Shown here: in pieces, positions 36,052 through 47,108 of the stretch
Position numbering within the stretch: the first letter of the stretch is position 1
How the letters are laid out: each line of letters begins with the position of its first letter
From: Paracoccus thiocyanatus
GTDB taxonomy: Bacteria > Pseudomonadota > Alphaproteobacteria > Rhodobacterales > Rhodobacteraceae
Direction: 5' to 3'
Length of the DNA: 64,000 nucleotides
NCBI RefSeq assembly: GCF_900156255.1
Contig: NZ_FTMK01000008.1
Span: 62,001-126,000, forward strand
Translations under genes and position numbers: made by a program
The notes under the pieces: generated by a model
Told to the model about the DNA's origin: nothing
The model's database searches: none
Seen by the model: only the letters and a program-made list of their open reading frames with translations

Positions 36052-37404
36052 CTAGCCGCCGGCGGTCATCTCGGCCAGCCAGCGTTCCAGCCAATGGATC
36101 GAATAGTCGCCGCGCTGGATGTCGGGATTTTCGATCAGCGCCCGGAACAGCGGCACGGTGGTGTCGACCCCGTCCACGATCAACTCGCCCAGGGCGCGGT
36201 TCAGCCGCGCCAGCGCCTCGGGGCGGTCGCGGCCATGCACGATCAGCTTGCCGATCAGGCTGTCGTAATAGGGCGGGATGCGATAGCCGTCATAGATCGC
36301 CGAATCCATCCGCACGCCCAGCCCGCCCGGCGCATGATATTGCGAGATCCGGCCGGGCGAGGGGGTGAAGTTCGGCAGCTTTTCCGCATTGATCCGCACC
36401 TCGATGGCATGGCCGCTGATCTTCAGGTCCTGCTGGTGGAACTCCATTCCCTGGCCGGCGGCGACCAGGATCTGCTGGCGCACCAGGTCGACGCCAAAGA
36501 TCGCCTCGGTCACCGGATGCTCGACCTGAAGGCGGGTGTTCATCTCGATGAAATAGAACTCGCCATCCTCGAACAGGAACTCGATGGTGCCGGCGCCGCG
36601 ATAGCCCAGCTTTGCCATGGCATCGGCGCAGATGCCGCCGATGCGGGCGCGCTGCTCGTCGGTAATGACGGGTCCGGGCGCTTCTTCCAGCACCTTCTGG
36701 TGGCGCCGTTGCAGCGAACAGTCGCGCTCGCCCAGGTGCACGGCGCGGCCGCGGCCGTCGCCAAAGACCTGGATTTCGATATGGCGCGGGCGTTGCAGGT
36801 ATTTCTCGATATAGACTTCGTCATTGCCGAAGGCCGCCTTGGCCTCGGCGCGGGCGGTGCGAAAGGCGGTTTCCAGCGCGGCTTCGTCATGCGCGACCTT
36901 CATGCCGCGCCCGCCGCCGCCGGCGGTGGCCTTGATGATGACCGGATAGCCGATTTGGGCCGCCACCCGCTTGGCCGCCGCCACGTCCGCCACGCCGCCG
37001 TCAGAGCCGGGCACCACCGGAATGCCCAGCGACTTTGCCGTCTCCTTGGCGGTGATCTTGTCGCCCATGATGCGGATATGTTCGGCCGAGGGGCCGATGA
37101 AGGTGATGCCGTGATCTTCCAGCATCTGCACGAAACCGCCGTTTTCCGACAGAAAGCCATAGCCGGGATGCACGGCCTGCGCGCCGGTGATCTCGCAGGC
37201 CGAGATGATGGCGGGCTGGGACAGGTAGCTGTCTGTCGAAGAGGGCGGGCCAATGCAGACGGATTCGTCGGCCATGCGCACATGCATGGCATCGGTATCG
37301 GCGGTGGAATGCACCGCGACCGAGGCGATGCCCATCTCGCGGCAGGCGCGGATCACGCGCAGCGCGATCTCGCCGCGGTTGGCGATCAGGATCTTGTCGA
37401 ACAT
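36052..37404 (-). CDS. accC: acetyl-CoA carboxylase, biotin carboxylase subunit
   Basis: A 450-residue ATP-grasp enzyme that carboxylates biotin on AccB, first step of malonyl-CoA synthesis. It has [14 protein letters not shown] at the start, ATP-grasp Gly-rich loop [12 protein letters not shown], the active-site [14 protein letters not shown] and the QQEGK-like RINAEK end segments. The carrier gene accB lies 7 bp upstream. Confidence 0.97.
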   Translation of the reverse strand: MFDKILIANRGEIALRVIRACREMGIASVAVHSTADTDAMHVRMADESVCIGPPSSTDSYLSQPAIISACEITGAQAVHPGYGFLSENGGFVQMLEDHGITFIGPSAEHIRIMGDKITAKETAKSLGIPVVPGSDGGVADVAAAKRVAAQIGYPVIIKATAGGGGRGMKVAHDEAALETAFRTARAEAKAAFGNDEVYIEKYLQRPRHIEIQVFGDGRGRAVHLGERDCSLQRRHQKVLEEAPGPVITDEQRARIGGICADAMAKLGYRGAGTIEFLFEDGEFYFIEMNTRLQVEHPVTEAIFGVDLVRQQILVAAGQGMEFHQQDLKISGHAIEVRINAEKLPNFTPSPGRISQYHAPGGLGVRMDSAIYDGYRIPPYYDSLIGKLIVHGRDRPEALARLNRALGELIVDGVDTTVPLFRALIENPDIQRGDYSIHWLERWLAEMTAGG

Positions 37405-37411
37405 CCGCGCC

Positions 37412-37930
37412 TCACTCGACGACCATCAGGGGGGCGCCGAACTCGACCGGGCTGCCGTCGTCGACCAGGATGCGCTTGACCGTGCCCGAACGGGGCGAGG
37501 GGATGTGGTTCATGGTCTTCATCGCCTCGACGATCAGCAAGGTGTCGCCTTCCTTGACCTGCTGGCCGATGCTGACGAAATTGGCCGCGCCGGGTTCGGG
37601 CGCCAGATAGGCGGTGCCGACCATGGGCGAGGTCACGACGCCGGGCAGGCTGGCGGGATCTTCGCTGGCCGGGGCCGCGGCCGCGGCAGGGGCGGGCGCG
37701 GCAGCCGCCGGGGCTGCGGCGAATGCGGCCGGCATGGCTTGCGGGGCGGCGGCCTGTTTCTGCTGCTTGGACAGGCTGACGGTCAGCCGGTCGTTTTCGT
37801 CATATTCGCGCTTGACGGTCAGTTCGGTCAGTTGGTTGCGATCGAGCAGTTCCGCAAGCGCCTGGATGAAGGCGACATCGCCCTCGTGATGGCGCTTTTC
37901 GTGACCAGCGTTGTTGGAATCGTCGCTCAT
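37412..37930 (-). CDS. accB: acetyl-CoA carboxylase biotin carboxyl carrier protein
   Basis: A 172-residue carrier. Helical N-terminal half ([32 protein letters not shown]), a long Ala/Pro linker, then the biotinyl domain with K138 in VEAMKTMNH. The usual Met after Lys (AMKM) is Thr-Met here. It feeds AccC and the carboxyltransferase. Followed 7 bp later by accC. Confidence 0.96.
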   Translation of the reverse strand: MSDDSNNAGHEKRHHEGDVAFIQALAELLDRNQLTELTVKREYDENDRLTVSLSKQQKQAAAPQAMPAAFAAAPAAAAPAPAAAAAPASEDPASLPGVVTSPMVGTAYLAPEPGAANFVSIGQQVKEGDTLLIVEAMKTMNHIPSPRSGTVKRILVDDGSPVEFGAPLMVVE

Positions 37931-38033
37931 GCCGTCCTCTGGATGTCGTTGTCGGGGCCCGCGTTCTGTCTGCGCGGCGGATTTGCGCGCCCTTATAGCC
38001 CGTCGGGCGACCCGAGGGAAAGGGTTTCGCCGC

Positions 38034-38924
38034 CTAAGCCCGGCGTTTCCAGCGCCGATGCACCCAGAACCATTGCTCCATATGGGCGCGCACCAGACGT
38101 TCCAGATCGTCGTTCAGCGCCTGCATCATGGTCGCGGCGTCGCTATGCGGGATGGGGGCGCCGATCTGGACGCGAAAGCCCAGCCCGTCGGGCTGGCGGA
38201 TGCCCGCCGCCGGCAGGATCAGCGCGTCATAGCGCAGCGCCAGTTCCGCCGGGGTCAGCACGGTCCGGGTCGGCCGCCCGAAAAAGCGCAGCTCGGCACC
38301 GTGGTCGTCGAACTGGTCGAAGCCAAGCGCCAGCCAGCCGCCGCCCTTGAGAAAGCGCAGCATGGCCGCCAGCCCGGAGCGGCCGCGCGGGAACATCGGC
38401 TCGGCGATGGCGCGCATGGCGGGGATGTAGTGGCGGTTGAAGGCCTCGTTGTTCATGGGGCGGTAAAGCGCGCCGATCGGCCAGCCGCGCCCGGAAAGCG
38501 CCGCGCGCAGGGCGTCGTAATTGCCGAAATGCGCCACGGCCAGGATGACCGGGCGCCCCGCCTGCGCGGCCTGTTCCAGCGCCGGCAGGCCGGCGCCGGC
38601 CAGCGGATCGGCTGCATGGATGCGGTCGGTGAACTCGGTCCCGGAATAGATCTCGGCCAGCGAGCGGCCGGCATTCTCGGGCACTGCGCGGGTCAGGCGG
38701 CGGATCTCGGGCGCGGCAAGATCGGGGCGGGCCAGGGCCAGGTTGGCGCGGATGCGTCCCCGCCAGCCGGCCAACGGACCCAGGACATGGGCAAAGAACC
38801 AGCCCATGGCCGCCACGCGCCGGCGATAGGGCAAAAGCCGCGCCAGGACCATCACGGCCAGAAAGGCGCCATTGGCCAGGCGGTCGCGCAGCGGCGCGGG
38901 GTCCTGGATGTCGGTTTCGGTCAT
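38034..38924 (-). CDS. LpxL/LpxM-like lipid A late acyltransferase
   Basis: A 296-residue lysophospholipid acyltransferase-fold protein with a membrane anchor ([20 protein letters not shown]). The catalytic motif is HX4D (H132, D137) in [10 protein letters not shown], followed by [14 protein letters not shown]. It probably transfers a secondary acyl chain to lipid A, the closest role for this family in Gram-negatives. It overlaps the DMT exporter stop by 4 bp. No other LPS gene is nearby, so the exact substrate is uncertain. Confidence 0.8.
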   Translation of the reverse strand: MTETDIQDPAPLRDRLANGAFLAVMVLARLLPYRRRVAAMGWFFAHVLGPLAGWRGRIRANLALARPDLAAPEIRRLTRAVPENAGRSLAEIYSGTEFTDRIHAADPLAGAGLPALEQAAQAGRPVILAVAHFGNYDALRAALSGRGWPIGALYRPMNNEAFNRHYIPAMRAIAEPMFPRGRSGLAAMLRFLKGGGWLALGFDQFDDHGAELRFFGRPTRTVLTPAELALRYDALILPAAGIRQPDGLGFRVQIGAPIPHSDAATMMQALNDDLERLVRAHMEQWFWVHRRWKRRA

Positions 38925-39862
38925 TGCGCCCCCGTTCCGGTGGCCCGGTTCATCGCGCGGGCCTCGCGCATCCAGACATATAGCCCGGCGGCCACGATGA
39001 TCAACGCGCCGATAACGGTCCAGCGGTCGGGCAGGGTGCCCCAGAACAGCCAGCCCCAAAGCCCGGCCCAGATCAGCCCGGTATAGCCGAAGGGGGCGAT
39101 GGCCGCCGCCTCGGCCAGGGAAAAGGCGCGGATCAGCAGCGCCTGCGCCGCGGTGCCGAACCCGCCAAGCAGCAGGAAGGCCCAGATGTCGCCGATGGCG
39201 ATGGGCTGCCAGACCAGGGGCACGGCAAGCGACGACAGGGCGGTGCCCACCAGCGCCGACCACAGGATCGAGGTGGCGGTGGAATCGCTTCGCGCCACGC
39301 GGGTCAGGATGGCCCCGGCCGCATAGGTGAAGGCGGCGGCAAGCGCCAGCAGCGCGGCGGGATGAAAGACGCCGGCACCGGGGCGGATGATGAGCAGCGC
39401 CCCGCAAAGCGCGGCCAGGATGCCCAGGATACGCCGGATGCCGATCGATTCGCCCAGGAAAAGCGCCGCGCCCAGCGTGATAAGGACCGGGTTGATGTCC
39501 ATGATCGCCGTCGCCTCGGCCAGGCCGACAAATTGCAGCGCGCTGAAGAACAGCAGGATCGAGCAGAGCTGGGTGAGCCCGCGGAAGGCCTGCACCACCG
39601 GCCTGCGCGTGGCCAGGGTGGCGCGCAGCCGCGGCGCGAAGATCGCCGCGACGATGGCCAGGTTGGTGAGGAAGCGTATCCAGACCACCTGCACCGGGTG
39701 GTAAAGCGTCGAGAGGTGCTTGCCGGTCGCGTCCATCAGCGTGAACAGGAAGATCGCCAGCAGCAAAAGCACGATGCCGCGCAATTGCGTCGGGCGCGCC
39801 GGATCGCCCGTCGGCGCAAGGATGGGCGGCAGGGCGCCGGGGCTGGGTTCGGACGGTGCCAT
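38921..39862 (-). CDS. DMT-superfamily EamA transporter
   Basis: A 313-residue protein with ten helices in two EamA repeats: LLLLAIFLFTLMDATGKHLSTLYHPVQVVWIRF in the first repeat, and ILTRVARSDSTATSILWSAL in the second. It probably exports a metabolite, or moves a lipid-linked compound. The substrate is not predictable. The start is ATG at 39862 with AAAGGGACC upstream. Cotranscribed with the acyltransferase. Confidence 0.85.
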   Translation of the reverse strand: MAPSEPSPGALPPILAPTGDPARPTQLRGIVLLLLAIFLFTLMDATGKHLSTLYHPVQVVWIRFLTNLAIVAAIFAPRLRATLATRRPVVQAFRGLTQLCSILLFFSALQFVGLAEATAIMDINPVLITLGAALFLGESIGIRRILGILAALCGALLIIRPGAGVFHPAALLALAAAFTYAAGAILTRVARSDSTATSILWSALVGTALSSLAVPLVWQPIAIGDIWAFLLLGGFGTAAQALLIRAFSLAEAAAIAPFGYTGLIWAGLWGWLFWGTLPDRWTVIGALIIVAAGLYVWMREARAMNRATGTGAQ

Positions 39863-39947
39863 CGCTGGTCCCTTTCGCCCTTGGTCATGCGCGCCAGCGG
39901 TGGCGGGGACCATGGGTGGCGCGCGCGCCTGTGCTGCGCGGCCGCAG

Positions 39948-39968
39948 GAGTATTTGGGAAACGGTGAA
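39948..39968 (+). repeat. short dispersed repeat, copy 2
   Basis: Core GAGTATTTGGGAAACGGTGA(A), one base different from the copy at 24535-24555, which is in the opposite orientation. It lies between the DMT exporter and transketolase genes. Confidence 0.7.
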
Positions 39969-40013
39969 AGCCGGGCGCGGGAATTGCCTGGGGGCGCGCG
40001 CGCGCCGGTGCAT

Positions 40014-40035
40014 GGGTATTTGGGCAACGAAGAAG
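40014..40035 (+). repeat. short dispersed repeat, variant copy
   Basis: GGGTATTTGGGCAACGAAGA followed by AG. It shares GTATTTGGG with copy 2, 66 bp away. Together with copies 1 and 2 and the one at 17975, these look like one family of intergenic elements. Confidence 0.55.
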
Positions 40036-40084
40036 TCGCGGGTCTGGCCGGTGGGCCGCGCCGGGTGGGCGCGGCCCCGATGGG

Positions 40085-42103
40085 TCAGCCGAGCAGGCGG
40101 CGGGCCTCGGCCACCGTGGCCTCGGGCGTGATGCCGAACTGCTCGTAGAGCGTCGGCGCCGGGGCCGAGGCGCCAAAGCCGGTCATGCCGATGAAGCCCG
40201 AGGTTTCCTCGCGCCCGCGCTCGCCCAGAAGCAGCCAGTCCCAGGGCTGGCGGATGGCGGCCTCGATGGCGATGCGCACGGTGCCGGCGGGCAGCACCTG
40301 CCGGCGGTATTCGGCATCCTGGTCGCGGAAAAGCTCCATCGTCGGGACCGAGACCACGCGGGTGGGCACGCCCTGGGCTTCGAGTGTTTCGCGCGCGGCG
40401 ACGGCGATTTCAACCTCGGAGCCCGAGGCCATCAGGATCACCCTTGGCGCGGCGCTGGCTTCGCGCAGGATATAGGCGCCGCGGGCGGTCAGGTTTTCGC
40501 CCGCATCCTGGCGCAGCAGGGGCAGGTTCTGACGCGACAGCGCCATGACCGTGGGGGTCGATTCGCTTGTCAGCGCGATTTCCCAGGCCTCGGCGGTCTC
40601 GATCAGGTCGCAGGGGCGCAGGGTCAGCGTGTTGGGCGTGGCGCGGCAGATCGCCAGATGCTCGACCGGCTGGTGGGTCGGCCCGTCCTCGCCCAGGCCG
40701 ATGCTGTCATGGGTCATGACATAGGTCACTGGCAGGCCCATCAGCGCCGAAAGCCGCATCGCGCCGCGGGCGTAGTCGGTGAAGCACATGAAGGTGCCGC
40801 CATAGGGGCGAAAGCCGCCATGCAGCCAGATGCCGTTCATCGCCGCCGCCATGCCATGTTCGCGGATGCCGTAATGGATATAGCGGCCCGTGCGGTTTTC
40901 CGGCGTGAACATGCCCAGGTCCTTGGTCCGGGTGTTGTTCGAGCCGGTCAGGTCGGCCGAGCCGCCCAGCGTTTCGGGCAGTTCGGGGTTCACCACTTCC
41001 AGCACCATCTCGCTGGCCCTGCGGGTCGCGACCTTGGGCTGGCTGGCCAGCGCCTGCTGCTTGAGCGCGGCGATGGTGGGCGCCAGCCGGTCGCTGGTGC
41101 CGCCCGAGATGCGGCGGGCGAATTCGTCGCGGTTTTCCGCCGCATCGACGCGGGCGGCCCAGGCTTCGCGTTCCGCCCGGCCGCGGGCGCCGATGGCGCG
41201 CCAGTCGGCCAGGATGTCGTCGGGCACGCTGAAGGCGGCCGCGTCCCAGCCCAGCACCTCGCGCGCGGCGGCGATCTCGGCCGCGCCAAGCGCCGAGCCG
41301 TGCACGCCGGAACTGTCCTGCTTGTTGGGTGCGCCGAAGCCGATGATGGTCTTGCAGGCGACCAGGACCGGGCGGCCGTCCTGGCCGCTGGCGGCATCGG
41401 CCAGGGCGCGTTCGATGTCGGCCGGGTCGTGGCCGTCGCAGGCAAGCGTGCGCCAGCCCGAAGCCTCGAAGCGCTGCAACTGGTCGGTCGAATCCGACAG
41501 CGACACCCGGCCGTCGATGGTGATGTCGTTATTGTCCCAAAGCACGATCAGGTTGCCGAGCTTCTGGTGGCCGGCCAGGCCGATGGCCTCTTGGCTGATG
41601 CCCTCCATCAGGCAGCCGTCGCCGGCGATGACCCAGGTCTTGTGGCTGCACAGCGCATCGCCGAACTGGGCGCGCATCGCCTCTTCGGCGATGGCGAAGC
41701 CGACGGCGGTGGCGATGCCCTGGCCCAGGGGGCCGGTCGTCGTCTCGACCCCCTCGGCATGGCCGTATTCGGGATGGCCGGCGGTGATCGAACCCCATTG
41801 CCGGAAGTTGCGGATCTGGTCGATCGACATCTGCTCGTATCCGGTCAGATGCAGCAGCGAATAGATCAGCATCGAGCCATGGCCCGCAGACAGCACGAAG
41901 CGGTCGCGGTCGAACCAGTTCGGCGCGGCGGCGTCGAATTTCAGGTGGTTGCGGAACAGGACCGTGGCCACGTCGGCCATGCCCATCGGCATGCCGGGAT
42001 GGCCGGAATTCGCCGCCTCGACGGCATCCATGGAAAGGGCGCGGATCGCGGTGGCGAGGCGCCAGTGGGCGGGATCGGCCTTGCGGCGGGCTGCGATGTC
42101 CAT
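40085..42103 (-). CDS. tkt: transketolase
   Basis: A 672-residue thiamine-diphosphate enzyme of the pentose phosphate (and possibly Calvin) cycle. ThDP site: [23 protein letters not shown], and [13 protein letters not shown]; pyrimidine domain [22 protein letters not shown]. It moves two-carbon units between ketoses and aldoses. Start ATG at 42103 gives [21 protein letters not shown]; upstream residues are unrelated. It is isolated here, divergent from a glycosyltransferase-like gene. Confidence 0.97.
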   Translation of the reverse strand: MDIAARRKADPAHWRLATAIRALSMDAVEAANSGHPGMPMGMADVATVLFRNHLKFDAAAPNWFDRDRFVLSAGHGSMLIYSLLHLTGYEQMSIDQIRNFRQWGSITAGHPEYGHAEGVETTTGPLGQGIATAVGFAIAEEAMRAQFGDALCSHKTWVIAGDGCLMEGISQEAIGLAGHQKLGNLIVLWDNNDITIDGRVSLSDSTDQLQRFEASGWRTLACDGHDPADIERALADAASGQDGRPVLVACKTIIGFGAPNKQDSSGVHGSALGAAEIAAAREVLGWDAAAFSVPDDILADWRAIGARGRAEREAWAARVDAAENRDEFARRISGGTSDRLAPTIAALKQQALASQPKVATRRASEMVLEVVNPELPETLGGSADLTGSNNTRTKDLGMFTPENRTGRYIHYGIREHGMAAAMNGIWLHGGFRPYGGTFMCFTDYARGAMRLSALMGLPVTYVMTHDSIGLGEDGPTHQPVEHLAICRATPNTLTLRPCDLIETAEAWEIALTSESTPTVMALSRQNLPLLRQDAGENLTARGAYILREASAAPRVILMASGSEVEIAVAARETLEAQGVPTRVVSVPTMELFRDQDAEYRRQVLPAGTVRIAIEAAIRQPWDWLLLGERGREETSGFIGMTGFGASAPAPTLYEQFGITPEATVAEARRLLG

Positions 42104-42197
42104 ATCGGGATTTCCGTGCTGTTGTATGGCGGCAGGTCCTGATAGGCACGGGGGCGCGCGGTTGCAAGCCGCAAGGGGGGTGGACGGGCGGTTTCGC

Positions 42198-44162
42198 ATG
42201 ACAAAGCACCATGCCATCATCGGTTTCCGGCAGGATCGGATCGGCGCGCGGCTGATCTGCCTGCTCAATGTCATGCGGATGGCGCGCAAGTTCGGGGTCT
42301 CGGGGCGCTATCTGTGGCTGTCCCAGCCGGGCGGTCCCTATCCCGAACTGACCGATCCGCGCGACTTTCTGACGCCGGCATTCGTCGCCGCCCATATCGA
42401 CATCGTGACGCGCCCGCCCGATCGCGCAGGGCGGCGCAACCTGCCTGCGGCGGCGCCGGGCATGAACACCGCCGGCTTTGCGCGGACGCTGGCCGAAGGG
42501 CGGCGCTACGAATGCGATGCGATGTCCGAGGTGATCCGCTTCATGGACGAGCCCGAGGCCGAGGCCGCGGCCGGGCTGCGCGCAATGGCGGCCGAGCTTG
42601 CGCTGTCGCCGCGCCTGTCGGACGCGCTTGCCCAGGCGCGGCGCGTCCTGGGGCGGGCCGGGGGCGGGCAGCCGGTGGCGATCCATGTCCGGCGCGGCGA
42701 CATCCTGGACGGCGATCCCTGGTCCTATTCCTCCTGGGCGTCGAAATATGTGCCCGACGAGTTCTTTCGCGCCTTCGTCGCCGGGGTCGAGGGGCCGGTC
42801 ATCGCCTTTTCGGACACGCCGACGGCGGTCGAGCATCTGCGCCAGGGCTGCGCGCGGGTGGTCCTGGCCCACGAGCTTCTGGATCACGGCGCGCTGACCC
42901 CGGCCGAGCGCGACCTGCTGGAGCTGCTGTTGATGGCCGGCTGCGCCCAGGTGGGCGCGCCCAGCCACAGCGCCTTTTCGCGCGCCGCCGCGATGATCGG
43001 GCAATGCCGGATCGTGGCGTTGCCTTCGGCCTTGCCGGCGGATCGGCGCCTGGCTGCCTATGACGCGCTGCTTGATCGGGTGATCGCGGCGCCGGGCAGC
43101 TTCTTTGCCCCCGGCGACCTGGCGCAAAGCGTCAGCTACGCCGCGGGTCACGCGGCGGGGGCGGGACGCGGGGCGGAACTGGTCGATGCGCTGGCCGGCC
43201 AGCGCGCGCTGCTGGAGCGGTTCCCCTTTCTTTATCGCGAGCTTGCGGTGCTGGCCTGGACCGTCGGCCGCCGGAAAAAGGCGCATGGGCTGGCGCAGCA
43301 GGGGCTGGAGGCGCCGCTGATGCGCAACCGCGACAAGCCGCAATGCCGGCAGGTGGTCCTGGTGACCCAGAACGAAGCCAGGGATGGCAAGGCCGGGCGG
43401 GACGGGCTGGACGCGGCCTTTCTGGATATGGTCTTTACCGGCCGCGCCGCCGAGGGGCCGATCATGCCGGCGCTGGCCTACCGCCTGCTGCGCAAGGGCG
43501 GGCGCGCGGCGTCGGCCTTGGCCTTGCCGCCCGAATTGCTGCCCGCCCTCGCGCAACCCAACCCGGATCGCGACAAGGGCAATATCCTGCCGCTTTGGGT
43601 GCTGCGCGTCGACTGGTCCGAATTCGTGCGCGAGGCGGGGCCGCAGCGGGAACTGCTGCTTTGGCCCGAGTTCTGGCGCAAGCTGTCCCCCTGGGCCGAC
43701 GACCTGGCGCGGGTCGAGGCGGCGCTGGCCAAGGGGGAACAGCCGCCGCTTTCGGACAGGGATGCGCATTGGCTGGGCTTTTGCGCCTCGGTCCTGCGGC
43801 TGCATGGCCGGCTGAACCGGGCGCTGGCGATCCTGCACTGGCTGGACGCGGCCCGGCCGGGGCAGATGCTGACCCGCAAGCGGCTGGCCGATGTCTGTTT
43901 CGCCGCGGGCAATGACAAGGCCGGCCGGCGCTGGCTAAAGGCGGCGCTGGAACTGGCACCGGACCATCCGCTGCTGCTGTTGTCGGCGGCGCTGCGCGCG
44001 GCGGGGGCGCAGGACGCGGCGCGCGCCGGATCGCATCTGCAAGCGGCCGCGGCCGCCTGGCCGGAACTGGGCCTGAGCGCAACCCTGGGCCGGGCCATCG
44101 GCCGCGAGATGCAGGCCGACCCCGCGGCCGGTGCGGGCCTGCGGATCACGCAATCGTCATAA
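42198..44162 (+). CDS. large fucosyltransferase-like protein with C-terminal helical repeats
   Basis: A 654-residue protein that I cannot assign to a named family. The N-terminal part (residues 1-300) has IHVRRGD (162-168) and later [16 protein letters not shown] (252-265), the two conserved elements of GT11/GT23-type fucosyltransferases (HxRRGD; S-xFS). The C-terminal 300 residues look like tetratricopeptide-type helical pairs ([22 protein letters not shown] and [22 protein letters not shown]). It probably transfers a sugar from a nucleotide to a glycan. The start ATG lacks a clear ribosome site; GTG at 42180 in frame is another choice. Confidence 0.65.
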   Translation: MTKHHAIIGFRQDRIGARLICLLNVMRMARKFGVSGRYLWLSQPGGPYPELTDPRDFLTPAFVAAHIDIVTRPPDRAGRRNLPAAAPGMNTAGFARTLAEGRRYECDAMSEVIRFMDEPEAEAAAGLRAMAAELALSPRLSDALAQARRVLGRAGGGQPVAIHVRRGDILDGDPWSYSSWASKYVPDEFFRAFVAGVEGPVIAFSDTPTAVEHLRQGCARVVLAHELLDHGALTPAERDLLELLLMAGCAQVGAPSHSAFSRAAAMIGQCRIVALPSALPADRRLAAYDALLDRVIAAPGSFFAPGDLAQSVSYAAGHAAGAGRGAELVDALAGQRALLERFPFLYRELAVLAWTVGRRKKAHGLAQQGLEAPLMRNRDKPQCRQVVLVTQNEARDGKAGRDGLDAAFLDMVFTGRAAEGPIMPALAYRLLRKGGRAASALALPPELLPALAQPNPDRDKGNILPLWVLRVDWSEFVREAGPQRELLLWPEFWRKLSPWADDLARVEAALAKGEQPPLSDRDAHWLGFCASVLRLHGRLNRALAILHWLDAARPGQMLTRKRLADVCFAAGNDKAGRRWLKAALELAPDHPLLLLSAALRAAGAQDAARAGSHLQAAAAAWPELGLSATLGRAIGREMQADPAAGAGLRITQSS

Positions 44163-44243
44163 AGCGTTTGCCAATCCCCGCCGGCCGGCGCAAGCTTTCA
44201 GCAAAAAGCCACGATATCCGGCAGGACGAACGGGAGCGTTACG

Positions 44244-45734
44244 ATGACCAGGACCGCGACACCCGCGATGGATCCGGTGGACGAGATCCTGCCGCCGCTG
44301 CGCATGGCGACCCTGGGCTTGCAGCATGTGCTGGTCATGTATGCCGGCGCGGTCGCCGTGCCGCTGATCGTCGGCCGGGCGCTGAAGCTTGCGCCCGAGG
44401 ACGTGGCCTTCCTGATCTCGGCCGACCTGTTTTGCTGCGGTATCGCCACCATCATCCAGTCGCTGGGCGTGACGCGCTGGTTCGGCATCCAGCTGCCGGT
44501 GATGATGGGCGTGACCTTCGCCTCGGTCGGGCCGATGGTCGCCATGGCCAACGCCTATCCGGGGCCCGACGGCGCGCGGATGATCTTTGGCGCCATCATC
44601 GGCGCGGGGATCGTGGCCATGCTGATCGCGCCCTTCGTCGGGCGGATGCTGAAGTTCTTTCCGCCGCTGGTGACCGGCACCATCATCCTTGTGATCGGCG
44701 TCACGCTGATGCGGGTGGGGATCAACTGGATCTTCGGCAACCCGGTCGGGCCGACCGCGCCCAAGGTGGTGGACCCGGTCGCGGCGGGCTGGCTGAACCA
44801 GTTGCGCGACCTGGCCGGGACCGGCGTGGTCCCGGCGCTGCCCCAGGGCTTTGCCCCCGCGCCCAGCGTGCAGAACCCGCTTTACGCCCAGCCGGTGAAC
44901 ATCGCCATTTCCGGGGTGGTGCTGGTGGCGATCCTGCTGATCGCCCGCTTCGGCCGCGGCTTCGTTGCCAATATCGCGGTGCTTCTGGGCATGCTGATCG
45001 GCGCGGGGCTGACCATCGTGCTGGGGCAGATGACCTTTCACAAGGTGGCCGAGGCGCATTGGTTCGGCATCGTCGCGCCCTTTCATTTCGGCATGCCGAT
45101 CTTTGACCCGGTGCTGATCGTGACCATGGTGCTGGTGATGATCGTGGTGATGATCGAATCGACCGGCATGTTCCTGGCGCTGGGCGATATGACCGGGCGC
45201 GAGATCACCCCGCGCCGCCTGACCGCCGGGCTGCGCACCGATGGCTTGGGTACGCTGATCGGCGGCATCTTCAACACCTTTCCCTATACCTCGTTCAGCC
45301 AGAATGTCGGCCTGGTCGGCGTCACGGGGATCAAGAGCCGCTTCATCTGCGTCACGGGCGGGATGATCCTGATCCTGTTCGGGCTGGTGCCCAAGATGGG
45401 CGCGGCGGTCGAATCGCTGCCGACCCCGGTGCTGGGCGGAGCGGGGCTGGTGATGTTCGGCATGGTTGCCGCGACGGGGATCCGCATCCTTTCGACGGTG
45501 GATTTCGCCGGCAACCGCAACAACCTGTTCGTGGTGGCGGTGGCGCTTGGCTTCGGGATGATCCCCCTGGTCGCGCCGGATTTCAAGCAATGGACGCCGC
45601 ATGCCATCCACCCGCTGGTCGAATCGGGCATCCTGCTGGCGACCATCGCGGCGGTGGCGCTGAACGCCTTTTTCAACGGCAGCGGCGGCAGCGCCGATGC
45701 AGCCCGGCGCGCCGCCGCCATGGCCGACCATTGA
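44244..45734 (+). CDS. nucleobase:cation symporter-2 (purine permease)
   Basis: A 496-residue NCS2 (UraA/XanQ) transporter with about 14 segments. TLGLQHVLVMYAGAVAVPLIVG is the helix 1 signature with the QH motif, and FIGGIFNTFPYTSFSQNVGLVGVTG followed by SRFICVTGG forms the core helices 9-10. STGMFLALGDMTGR is the other conserved piece. The Q-N-xx-x-x-T-x-x pattern and the length point to xanthine/urate rather than uracil, but this is only a prediction. Overlaps no neighbour; 81 bp after the glycosyltransferase. Confidence 0.9.
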   Translation: MTRTATPAMDPVDEILPPLRMATLGLQHVLVMYAGAVAVPLIVGRALKLAPEDVAFLISADLFCCGIATIIQSLGVTRWFGIQLPVMMGVTFASVGPMVAMANAYPGPDGARMIFGAIIGAGIVAMLIAPFVGRMLKFFPPLVTGTIILVIGVTLMRVGINWIFGNPVGPTAPKVVDPVAAGWLNQLRDLAGTGVVPALPQGFAPAPSVQNPLYAQPVNIAISGVVLVAILLIARFGRGFVANIAVLLGMLIGAGLTIVLGQMTFHKVAEAHWFGIVAPFHFGMPIFDPVLIVTMVLVMIVVMIESTGMFLALGDMTGREITPRRLTAGLRTDGLGTLIGGIFNTFPYTSFSQNVGLVGVTGIKSRFICVTGGMILILFGLVPKMGAAVESLPTPVLGGAGLVMFGMVAATGIRILSTVDFAGNRNNLFVVAVALGFGMIPLVAPDFKQWTPHAIHPLVESGILLATIAAVALNAFFNGSGGSADAARRAAAMADH

Positions 45735-45740
45735 CGGCGA

Positions 45741-47108
45741 TCAGCCGGCCGCCGCCGGCTCAAGCGGGCGGATGCGCAGGCGGGTGATGCGGTTTTCCCG
45801 CCGCGACAGCACCTCGAAACGGTAGCCGTGAAAGGAAAACACCTGCCCCGCCGCAGGGATGGACTGCGCCATGTGGATCACCAGCCCGGCGACGGTATTG
45901 GCCTCGTCGTCGGGCAGCGACCAGTCCAGCGCCCGGTTCAGGTCGCGGATGGTCATCGCCCCCTCGACCACGTAATCGCCCTGCGGTCCCGGCAGCAGCG
46001 ATTGCGCGGCGTCCATGTCGTGTTCGTCGGTGATTTCGCCGACGATTTCCTCCAGGATGTCCTCTAGCGTGATCAGCCCGCGCAGGCTGCCATATTCATC
46101 CACCACCAGCGCGAAATGCGTATGCCGTTTCAGAAACTCGCGCATCTGCTCGTCCAGCGGCGTGGTCTCGGGCACGAAATAGGGCGGCATGGCGGTGTCC
46201 ATGACGTCAAAGCTGCGCAAGGCCTCGGGTCCCTGGTCCTGAAGCGCCCGACGCACGCCGCGCAGCAGGTCCTTGGCATGGATCACGCCGACGACATTCT
46301 CGCGCTCGCCCCGATAGACGGGCAGGCGGGTGTGCGGGCTTTTCAGCACCAGGTCCAGCACCTGATCGGTGGGAAGGCCGGCGTCGATCATCTCGATGCG
46401 CGAGCGGTGCAGCATCACCTCTTCGACCGCGCGCTCGCCCAGGTCCAGCGCGCCCAGCAGGCGGTCCCGGTCCTCTTTTTCGACCGAGCCGCTGGATTGC
46501 GCGATGGCCAGGGCGCCGGCGATTTCCTCCTGGACGGAAAAGACGTGGCTTGCCCGGTCGGGACGAAAGCCCAGCAGCGCCAGGATGCCGCGCACGATCA
46601 GCCGCACCACCGCCACGATCGGGGCCATGATGCGGGTGAAGATGCCGATGGGACGGGCGACGCGGCTTGACAGTTCCTCGGGGGCAAGGATGGCATAGGT
46701 CTTGGGCAGCACCTCTGAAAAGATCAGCACCAGTGCGGTCATCACCAGCGTCGCGACCGCCACGCCGCCGGCGCCAAGGATGCGGGTGAACAGCGCCGTG
46801 GCCAGGCTGGCCGACAGGATGTTGACCACGTTGTTGCCCAGAAGAAGCGAGCCGAGCAGCCTTTCGCTGTCGCGGGTTACGTCAAGCGCCCGCGTGGCGC
46901 CCGCATCCCCCTTGTCGGCCCTAGCCCGCAGCTTGGCCTGGCTGGAGGCGGTCAGCGCCGTTTCCGAGCCCGAGAAGAACGCCGAAAGCGCCAAAAGCAG
47001 CAGGATGGCGGCGCAGGTCAGCCAGATCACCGGATCGGCAAGGATCGAATCGCGGGCCGGCGCGGCGGCCGATGCGGCCGCATCCGCGGCCAGGGCTGGG
47101 ACGGTCAT
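45741..47108 (-). CDS. CNNM/CorC-type membrane protein (DUF21-CBS-CorC)
   Basis: A 455-residue protein with an N-terminal four-helix DUF21 membrane domain (about 27-200, with LSAFFSGSETALTASSQAKLR), a CBS pair (about 215-345, DQVLDLVLKSPHTRLPVY and THFALVVDEYGSLRGLITLEDILEEIVG) and a C-terminal CorC domain (NRALDWSLPDDEANTVAGLVI). Family members (CorB/CNNM) export Mg2+ or sodium. The stop lies 6 bp from the convergent purine permease stop; it overlaps xerD by 4 bp upstream. Confidence 0.92.
   Translation of the reverse strand: MTVPALAADAAASAAAPARDSILADPVIWLTCAAILLLLALSAFFSGSETALTASSQAKLRARADKGDAGATRALDVTRDSERLLGSLLLGNNVVNILSASLATALFTRILGAGGVAVATLVMTALVLIFSEVLPKTYAILAPEELSSRVARPIGIFTRIMAPIVAVVRLIVRGILALLGFRPDRASHVFSVQEEIAGALAIAQSSGSVEKEDRDRLLGALDLGERAVEEVMLHRSRIEMIDAGLPTDQVLDLVLKSPHTRLPVYRGERENVVGVIHAKDLLRGVRRALQDQGPEALRSFDVMDTAMPPYFVPETTPLDEQMREFLKRHTHFALVVDEYGSLRGLITLEDILEEIVGEITDEHDMDAAQSLLPGPQGDYVVEGAMTIRDLNRALDWSLPDDEANTVAGLVIHMAQSIPAAGQVFSFHGYRFEVLSRRENRITRLRIRPLEPAAAG

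Noticed and set aside
41529-43838. 769-codon minus-strand frame across transketolase and the fucosyltransferase-like gene
   Set aside because: Biased composition without homology; the transketolase reading frame is certain.
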